Part shown: positions 5,848-10,492 of the stretch, in pieces | Position numbering within the stretch: the first letter of the stretch is position 1 | Layout of the letters: each line of letters opens with the position of its first letter | DNA from: Ruminococcus sp. UBA4275 | Lineage (GTDB): Bacteria > Bacillota > Clostridia > Oscillospirales > Ruminococcaceae | DNA: 10,492 nt | NCBI GenBank assembly: GCA_002395085.1 | Contig: DGVV01000086.1 | Coordinates: 1 to 10,492 of the forward strand | Reading direction: 5' to 3' | The notes under the pieces: generated by a model | What the model was told of the DNA's origin: nothing | What the model saw: only the letters and a program-made list of their open reading frames with translations | Database searches by the model: none | Translations under genes and position numbers: made by a program

Positions 5848-7065
5848 ATGTTTAATACACAGCGGCGGAAACGGTTTTTTGCTGTTGCAGCTTCCGTTGT
5901 AATGGCGATCAGTGCGCTTCCGGTTATGCCGGCAAGTGCGGCTGATCCGGTTTATCCGAAGATCGTTGTGCTGGGAGACAGTATTTCGTCCGGATACGGT
6001 CTTGCGGCAGATGAGCTGAATTACGGTCACTATCTGAGCGAGATGTTTGAAGGCACTGTGCTGAATTATGCAGTTGCCGGCATGACGACTGACGGTCTGC
6101 TGACGAAGCTGGAGCAAAGCAATGTGCAGAAAGCTGTTTCTGAGGCGGATCTTATTTGTCTGAGCATCGGCGGCAATGATATGCTCAAACCGACAATGGA
6201 TTATTTTGCAACGCTGCGAAAAGAAGGCGAGCGTACAATGGATATGCTGACACGCCTTTCGCAGACCAGCAGCATTACATTTTATATCGGGCAGCTTACC
6301 AGCACGCTGCGTGAACCGATTGCACACGCGAAGGAGAATATGCCGAAGATTGAATCGGCACTCCGTGCGCTGAATTCCGATGCGAAAATCGTTGTGCAGA
6401 CGATTTACAATCCGTTTGAGATGTCGAAAGAGTCGCTCGCAGACAAGACGGAGGAGGCGCAGTCCAATTACAGCGACTTTATGTCGTATGTCAACGGGCA
6501 GGAGAGCAAGATCAACGATGCGATCAAGTCGATGAGTACCTGCAAGGTTGCAGATGTCTACACGGCATTTAAGGGCAACGGTTGGATGTATACCCGCAGC
6601 GATGCGAATGATGTCCACCCGAATGGGCTGGGTCATGCGCTGATTTCGATTCTGATTGCAGATCAGGTCGGCAAGTCGTCGATGAAGTTTGCACGCATCG
6701 GCAAGCTGCTTTATGAGATGCCGGTGTGCGATTACGCGACGATGAACGCGAAAAACCGTACAACGCTGCTTGCACACGCTGTCATGCCGAATCCGACTTT
6801 CGGTGATGTGGATATGAATGGCGTCATTACACTGGAAGACGCGATGAGCGCACTTCAGAGCTATACCAATGTGCTGCAAAAGAAGTCTGACCCGACGCCG
6901 CTTGGCGGTGTGTATGCCGCTGATGTGGACGGTGACGATGATGTCACAATTCTGGATGCCGTCTCGATTCTGCAATATTACACGCTCCGGACGCTTCAGC
7001 GGAAGGAAGTTTCGTGGTATCAGCTTACGAAGAATCCCAAAGCACCGGATGCGCCGGCTGCATAA
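5848..7065 (+). CDS. Secreted dockerin-bearing SGNH/GDSL hydrolase
   Basis: This 405-residue secreted esterase or lipase-like enzyme is likely another cellulosomal deacylase. Residues 1-31 are a signal peptide (MPASA cleavage site). Residues 37-275 are an SGNH domain: GDSIS with nucleophile S45, G78 in block II, GGND (N110, D111) in block III, and NDVHPN with H257 in block V. In the usual DxxH register the residue three before His is N254; D255 lies two before it, so the catalytic acid is either shifted or absent. Residues 318-385 are a type I dockerin with loops D320-D322-N324-D331 and D359-D361-D363-D370, followed by a 20-residue Pro/Ala tail. There is no CBM. The ATG follows AAGGAG with 7-base spacing. 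It shares strand, secretion and docking with the upstream esterase, but its SGNH type (GDSIS/GGND) is a different subfamily, so the pair is not a simple tandem duplication. The substrate is not evident. Confidence 0.92.
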   Translation: MFNTQRRKRFFAVAASVVMAISALPVMPASAADPVYPKIVVLGDSISSGYGLAADELNYGHYLSEMFEGTVLNYAVAGMTTDGLLTKLEQSNVQKAVSEADLICLSIGGNDMLKPTMDYFATLRKEGERTMDMLTRLSQTSSITFYIGQLTSTLREPIAHAKENMPKIESALRALNSDAKIVVQTIYNPFEMSKESLADKTEEAQSNYSDFMSYVNGQESKINDAIKSMSTCKVADVYTAFKGNGWMYTRSDANDVHPNGLGHALISILIADQVGKSSMKFARIGKLLYEMPVCDYATMNAKNRTTLLAHAVMPNPTFGDVDMNGVITLEDAMSALQSYTNVLQKKSDPTPLGGVYAADVDGDDDVTILDAVSILQYYTLRTLQRKEVSWYQLTKNPKAPDAPAA

Positions 7066-7069
7066 AAAC

Positions 7070-7106
7070 AAAACGACCGTTCTGCGCTGTGCAGGACGGT
7101 CGTTTT
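7070..7106. terminator. Strong bidirectional intrinsic terminator
   Basis: A 16-bp stem with a single G-U pair and a 5-base loop (7086-7090), with an A-run on the left arm (AAAACGACCGT) and a T-run on the right (ACGGTCGTTTT). It starts 5 bases after the second SGNH stop and lies 15 bases past the stop of the convergent membrane-protein gene, so it serves both. Confidence 0.95.
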
Positions 7107-7120
7107 CTGATCTGTGCGGT

Positions 7121-7882
7121 TCAGAATGTCAGCTCTGTGATGTCGTAAACATCCATTCGCTCTGTCTGCGTGGAAAGCACGCGGACTGCTTTCAGCGTAT
7201 CGCCGCAGTAGTACCGGTAGAGCGTATAATTTGTATCGGCGGTGTCCATTACATAGACTTCGCAGACGTATGTGGTTTTGCCGACACCGGTGTAGTAGGA
7301 ATCGACACATTGCAGCGTGAAGTCATCGCTGCTTTCTGCTGCAAAGAAGAATGCATAGAGGTGCGGGAATGCGGCCTCGCTGTCCTCCTGATTCAGACTG
7401 TGTTTGAGATCCGTGGAAGCAGTGGAGAACCAGCCTTCTTTGCCTGTGCAGATATGCAGGTTTTCTTCATCGGCGGTTCGAGTATAATCATACTGCGAAA
7501 CAGTTGATGAGAGTTCGCGGTTTACACTGAAGGCGTATACATTGGCGTGCAGCCGGACATTGCTGCCGATTTTTCCGGCGAGTGCTTCTGCTCTTGCTGC
7601 GAGATCGGTTTTTGTTTCCTCATCCATGCTTTCGCCGTTCCTGTAGTCAAATTGCAGGTTCTTCATGGTTTTGCTGTAGAAATTATAGCGGCGGGCAAAA
7701 AACAGAAATCCGCCGAGCAGCAGCGCTGCCGCACTCAGAAGTGCCAGGATGATCAGTGCGATTTTTTTGCGTCTGGAATTCGCCTGACGGGCTTCTGTTA
7801 CGTAGGGGACAAATGGGACTTCTTCCGGCTGCGGAGTCTGAGCTGCCGTTTCAGGCGCGTTTTTGAATTCTTGCTGTTCCAT
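7121..7882 (-). CDS. Single-pass membrane protein of unknown function
   Basis: This 253-residue protein is not one I recognise. Residues 1-35 are polar, Gln/Pro/Glu-rich and presumably cytosolic. SRRKK (36-40) then a hydrophobic segment (41-62) and ARR give an N-in, C-out anchor with no signal cleavage site. The extracellular part (about 66-253) has short strands and four Cys (C145, C192, C207, C226) that could form disulfides. Its C-terminal half (TTYVCEVY, YTLYRYYCGD, LKAVRVL) has the alternating pattern of curved beta-sheet lipoprotein-carrier-like folds; that is only a shape impression. The start at 7882 is chosen because GGAGG (7888-7892) lies 5 bases upstream; the other in-frame ATG at 7894 overlaps that site. 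It is transcribed alone from 7914-7942 and ends at the shared terminator. Confidence 0.8.
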   Translation of the reverse strand: MEQQEFKNAPETAAQTPQPEEVPFVPYVTEARQANSRRKKIALIILALLSAAALLLGGFLFFARRYNFYSKTMKNLQFDYRNGESMDEETKTDLAARAEALAGKIGSNVRLHANVYAFSVNRELSSTVSQYDYTRTADEENLHICTGKEGWFSTASTDLKHSLNQEDSEAAFPHLYAFFFAAESSDDFTLQCVDSYYTGVGKTTYVCEVYVMDTADTNYTLYRYYCGDTLKAVRVLSTQTERMDVYDITELTF

Positions 7883-7887
7883 AGTTA

Positions 7888-7892
7888 CCTCC
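7888..7892 (-). promoter_or_regulatory. Shine-Dalgarno site deciding between two ATGs
   Basis: GGAGG on the minus strand lies directly after an upstream in-frame ATG (7894-7892) and 5 bases before the ATG at 7882. The downstream ATG is therefore the likely start, shortening the protein by four residues. Confidence 0.8.
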
Positions 7893-7913
7893 ATAAGATT
7901 GTTTCTCAGCTAC

Positions 7914-7942
7914 AGTGTATCACAATCGAACGGAAAAGTCAA
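7914..7942 (-). promoter_or_regulatory. Promoter of the single-pass membrane protein gene
   Basis: Minus-strand TTGACT (7942-7937), 17 bases, then TACACT (7919-7914), with TGA just before the -10 as an extended -10 element. It points away from the recG promoter 31 bases to the right. Confidence 0.78.
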
Positions 7943-7973
7943 GATACAGCAGGCGGCTGCACGGCTTCACGGG

Positions 7974-8003
7974 TTGACAATGATGTGTCGTGTGTGCTAT
8001 ACT
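7974..8003 (+). promoter_or_regulatory. recG promoter
   Basis: TTGACA (7974-7979), 18 bases, TATACT (7998-8003), with TGC forming an extended -10. The expected start is near 8010, giving a leader of about 50 bases. Confidence 0.82.
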
Positions 8004-8014
8004 TACATCAGCAG

Positions 8015-8040
8015 GCGGATGGATTTCCGCGCATTTTTTT
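8015..8040 (+). promoter_or_regulatory. Short hairpin plus T7 tract in the recG leader
   Basis: GCGGA (8015-8019) pairs with TCCGC (8026-8030) across a 6-base loop, followed by GCA and seven Ts (8034-8040). This is a terminator-like layout between the promoter and the recG start. The stem has only five pairs, so it would be weak; partial attenuation is possible. Confidence 0.35.
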
Positions 8041-8059
8041 ACAGAGAACAGGGAACATT

Positions 8060-10105
8060 ATGAACGAATTATATGAGCTGATCGAGACGCTGACAGGCGT
8101 CGGAGCGGCACGCGCAAAGCTCTACCGGAAAATGGGCATCACGACGCCTTATGAGCTGCTGCATCATTTCCCGCGGAGTTACATTGACTATACAAATCCG
8201 GTTATGATTGCAGATACGGAAAACGGGATTCCGGCAGCATTCCGCGTGACGGTACGGCAGCGGCTTGCACCGTCTTTTGTGCGGCGCGGATTTACAATCT
8301 ACCGCGCACTTGTCAGCGACGGCATTTCCGATTTGCTGCTGATCTTCTACAATACCCCGTATACCGTGCAGGCGATGTCATCCGGTGATGAATACTTTGT
8401 CTACGGCAAACTCAGCGGCGGTATGCTGCGTCGGGAGATGCAGTCTCCGCAGGTGCAGCGGGTACAGGATGCTTTGCTGCTTCAGCCGGTCTATCCGCAG
8501 ACAACCGGTCTGACCAGTGCCATGATGCGTACAAATATCAGGAAGGCGCTGAGCTATCTGGCGCAGCAGCCCGTTGAGACGCTTCCGGCGCAGCTTTTGC
8601 AGGGGTATCAGCTAATGGGTCTGACGGATGCTCTGCGTGCGGTACACCGTCCGGAGAATGCGAAAGAACTGGAAGCGGCGCGTCACCGCCTCGCTTTTGA
8701 GGAGCTGCTCCAGTTTCAGCTTGGTACGCTGATGCTGAAATCGCGGGCAATGTCACAGTCTGCGGCGGCTATGCGGGATGTTCCTCTGGATGATTTCTAT
8801 GCGGGCTTGCCCTTCTCTCTGACAGAGGCGCAGCAGCGGGCAATCAAGGCAATCTGCCGTGATCTCTGTGCGGAGTCTCCGATGAACCGTTTGCTGCAAG
8901 GCGATGTCGGCAGCGGCAAGACAGTCGTTGCGGCAGCAGCGGCGGCATTTGCGGCGCAGAATGGCTATCAGACTGTTCTGATGGCGCCGACGGAGATCCT
9001 GGCGCAGCAGCATTTGCAGACAATGACCGATTTTCTTTCACCGATTGGCATTGAACCGGTTTTGCTGACCGGTTCGACGAAGGCGAAGGAGAAGCGCGAA
9101 ATCAAAAAGCAAATTGCTTCGGGCGGGACAAAAGTTGTGGTCGGTACGCACGCGGTGATTCAGAAGGATATTGATTTTCCCGCGCTTGGACTGGTGATCA
9201 CGGATGAGCAGCACCGTTTTGGCGTTGCACAGCGCGCAGCACTCGCGGAAAAAGGCGGCACACCGCATAAACTGGTCATGTCCGCAACGCCGATTCCGCG
9301 TACACTTGCACTGATTGTTTACGGCGATCTTGACATCACGATTCTGGATGAGATGCCGAAAGGACGTCTCCCGATTCAGACATTTGCGGTGACAGGTCCG
9401 GTGCGGGAACGTGCATACGGTTTCATCCGGGAGCATCTGGATGCGGGGGAGCAGGCATATCTGGTGTGCGCCATGATCGAGGAATCAGAACTTGCGGAGA
9501 ATCTGCAAGCCGCAGAAACCTACGCAGAATCCATGAAAACGGGGCCGTTTGCGAATTACCGCGTGGGATTGCTTCACGGAAAGATGAAGCCGCAGGATAA
9601 GGAAGCGGTCATGGCGGCAATGAAGGCACATGAAATTGACTTGCTGGTCTGCACCACCGTTGTGGAAGTCGGAGTGGATGTTCCGAATGCGACGATTATT
9701 CTGATTGAGAATGCGGACAGATTCGGTCTTGCAACGCTGCATCAGCTTCGCGGACGTGTTGGCAGAGGCACGAAGCAGAGTTACTGCATCCTGGTGACGG
9801 ACAGTAAACGTGATGATGCACGGGAGCGGCTGCGCATCATGAGCCGCACGGTCAATGGTTTTGTGATTGCACAGGAAGATTTGCGGCTGCGCGGGCCCGG
9901 CGATTTCTTCGGGCGCGCACAGCACGGTATGCCGCCTTTGATGCAGGCAGCTTTTTGCAGCAATATGCCGCTGGTCTCGGAAACGCAGATGGCGGCAAAG
10001 CAAATTCTGGAGGAAGATCCGGAATTGCGGTCTCCTGTTTATCAGTCGCTGCGGACGGCTGTGCTGCAATTATTTGCAAAAAATGGCGAGAACGGTCTGA
10101 ACTAG
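8060..10105 (+). CDS. recG: ATP-dependent DNA helicase RecG
   Basis: This is a full-length 681-residue RecG, the branch-specific superfamily 2 translocase that remodels stalled replication forks and Holliday junctions. The N-terminal wedge with an OB-like fold spans about 1-220 (LTGVGAARAKLYRKMGI, LLHHFPRSYIDY). The helicase core follows: LTEAQQRAI near 254, Walker A GDVGSGKT (281-288), APTEILAQQH (309-318), Walker B-type DEQHRFGV (382-389), SATPIPRTLAL (408-418), LLHGKM (504-509), TTVVEVGVDVPNA (532-544) and QLRGRVGRG (562-570). The TRG-type region lies at about 595-620 (GFVIAQEDLRLRGPGDFFG). No motif is missing. The start at 8060 matches the family N-terminus and length. The ribosome site AGGGAA (8050-8055) is weak and close, only four bases from the ATG. 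An in-frame reading continues upstream to 7547 but crosses the promoter and the opposite-strand gene. No clear terminator follows. Confidence 0.97.
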   Translation: MNELYELIETLTGVGAARAKLYRKMGITTPYELLHHFPRSYIDYTNPVMIADTENGIPAAFRVTVRQRLAPSFVRRGFTIYRALVSDGISDLLLIFYNTPYTVQAMSSGDEYFVYGKLSGGMLRREMQSPQVQRVQDALLLQPVYPQTTGLTSAMMRTNIRKALSYLAQQPVETLPAQLLQGYQLMGLTDALRAVHRPENAKELEAARHRLAFEELLQFQLGTLMLKSRAMSQSAAAMRDVPLDDFYAGLPFSLTEAQQRAIKAICRDLCAESPMNRLLQGDVGSGKTVVAAAAAAFAAQNGYQTVLMAPTEILAQQHLQTMTDFLSPIGIEPVLLTGSTKAKEKREIKKQIASGGTKVVVGTHAVIQKDIDFPALGLVITDEQHRFGVAQRAALAEKGGTPHKLVMSATPIPRTLALIVYGDLDITILDEMPKGRLPIQTFAVTGPVRERAYGFIREHLDAGEQAYLVCAMIEESELAENLQAAETYAESMKTGPFANYRVGLLHGKMKPQDKEAVMAAMKAHEIDLLVCTTVVEVGVDVPNATIILIENADRFGLATLHQLRGRVGRGTKQSYCILVTDSKRDDARERLRIMSRTVNGFVIAQEDLRLRGPGDFFGRAQHGMPPLMQAAFCSNMPLVSETQMAAKQILEEDPELRSPVYQSLRTAVLQLFAKNGENGLN

Positions 10106-10106
10106 C

Positions 10107-10152
10107 TGGCAGCGCCCGACGGCGATAACGGGACTTTGGTGCGGTGCTGTCA
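10107..10152 (+). other. Stem-loop directly after recG
   Basis: TGGCAGCGCC (10107-10116) pairs with GGTGCTGTCA (10143-10152) as a 10-bp stem with two G-U pairs and a 26-base loop, two bases after the recG stop codon. No U-tract follows, so it is more likely a 3'-end structure than a terminator. Confidence 0.4.
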
Positions 10153-10161
10153 AGGAATGCG

Positions 10162-10220
10162 GGGTTGCACAATATTTCTATTCAAAACGACGCAATTCGT
10201 GGAGAGGTATTGTGCAAACC
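10162..10220. repeat. 13-bp inverted repeat in the recG-tRNA spacer
   Basis: GGGTTGCACAATA (10162-10174) and TATTGTGCAAACC (10208-10220) pair at 12 of 13 positions around a 33-base loop that holds a smaller hairpin (ACGA/TCGT at 10187-10200). A T8 run (10233-10240) follows 12 bases later. It may be an imperfect recG terminator or a small interspersed repeat. Confidence 0.5.
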
Positions 10221-10250
10221 GCCGAAACAAAATTTTTTTTGAATTTCCTC

Positions 10251-10279
10251 TTGACTTTTCTGCCGAAATGGTGTATAAT
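10251..10279 (+). promoter_or_regulatory. Strong promoter of the tRNA cluster
   Basis: TTGACT (10251-10256), exactly 17 bases, and a perfect TATAAT (10274-10279), preceded by an A/T-rich stretch (10226-10246) that could act as an UP element. The start is expected near 10286, about 70 bases before the tRNA. Confidence 0.88.
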
Positions 10280-10354
10280 GCAATAGTCGCCTGAGGGGAA
10301 CGGAAAACGAAAACAACGAAACACCGTGAAAAACCCGATTGTGACAAGGCTGGT

Positions 10355-10431
10355 GGCCTGGTAGTTCAGTTGGTTAGAACGCCGCCCTGTCACGGCGGAG
10401 GTCGTGGGTTCGAGTCCCATCCGAATCGCCA
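10355..10431 (+). tRNA. tRNA-Asp (anticodon GTC), CCA encoded
   Basis: 77 bases including CCA. The D stem GTTC/GAAC, anticodon stem CCGCC/GGCGG with loop CTGTCAC (anticodon GTC at 10389-10391), T stem GTGGG/CCCAT with loop TTCGAGT, and discriminator G are all intact. The acceptor stem is odd: GGCCTGG against CCGAATC gives three Watson-Crick pairs, two G-U pairs and two adjacent C-A mismatches (3-70 and 4-69). Asp identity is clear from the anticodon and G73; full function is less certain. Confidence 0.9.
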
Positions 10432-10465
10432 TTCTCCCTTGCTGCTTTTGGGTCGGGGAGGATAC

Positions 10466-10492
10466 GCCTCTGTAGCTCAGTTGGTAGAGCAG
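10466..10492 (+). tRNA. 5' part of a second tRNA, cut by the window end
   Basis: GCCTCTG followed by TAGCTCAGTTGGTAGAGC is an acceptor 5' arm plus a complete D arm. The window ends before the anticodon, so the isotype cannot be read; the GCC start would fit tRNA-Thr among others. It lies 34 bases after the tRNA-Asp and is probably cotranscribed. Confidence 0.85.

Noticed and set aside
5638..7071. Long minus-strand open frame (477 residues) opposite the second SGNH gene
   Set aside because: It is a shadow of a well-supported secreted enzyme, is rich in Arg/His/Cys, and has no domain or ribosome site of its own.
7547..8059. N-terminal extension of RecG by 171 residues
   Set aside because: It crosses the recG promoter and lies antisense to the membrane-protein gene; RecG length and N-terminus fit the start at 8060.
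10178..10432. Minus-strand frame reading GLEPTTSAVTGRRSNQLNYQ
   Set aside because: This is the well-known false protein produced by reading tRNA-Asp antisense.
1..10492. CRISPR array, insertion sequence, prophage or toxin-antitoxin genes
   Set aside because: No regularly spaced identical repeats outside the Pro-rich coding region, no transposase or integrase frame, and no terminal inverted repeats were seen.

Overview
The window looks like a chromosomal stretch from a cellulosome-forming Firmicute of the Ruminococcus / Oscillospiraceae type. Two adjacent secreted SGNH-fold hydrolases each carry a type I dockerin (paired 12-residue Ca-binding loops). Genes have strong GGAGG-type ribosome binding sites, and the promoters are sharp TTGACA-N17/18-TATAAT-like. 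Base composition is roughly balanced. The species cannot be fixed from the sequence alone.

Left part, minus strand (47-3372): a 736-residue protein with an N-terminal Cys-rich (CxxC) segment and a very long Pro/Ala/Val-rich region, followed 65 bases downstream by a CPBP-family membrane protease. The long protein is the least explained item here. It carries six clear copies of an [N/D/G]D[V/I/L]LAQF peptide spaced along a disordered-looking linker, four 25-residue tandem repeats, and VPT tripeptide runs. This looks like a multivalent docking scaffold.

Divergent control region (3373-3889): a minus-strand promoter, a plus-strand promoter with a leader of about 140 bases, helically spaced T6 tracts, a 20-bp near-palindrome and three 10-bp direct repeats.

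Middle part, plus strand (3890-7065): two secreted dockerin enzymes. The first is signal peptide-CBM22-like-dockerin-SGNH-C-terminal beta domain. The second is signal peptide-SGNH-dockerin. Both are likely polysaccharide deacylases (acetyl or other ester removal from plant cell-wall glycans) that would dock onto a cohesin scaffoldin. Each has its own promoter, and the pair ends at a strong bidirectional terminator (7070-7106) shared with the convergent gene to the right.

Right part: a single-pass membrane protein of unknown function (7121-7882, minus), then recG (8060-10105, plus) from a divergent promoter pair. After recG comes a 249-base spacer with two stem-loops and a strong promoter driving a tRNA cluster: tRNA-Asp(GTC), whose acceptor arms pair poorly, and the first 27 bases of a second tRNA cut off by the window edge.
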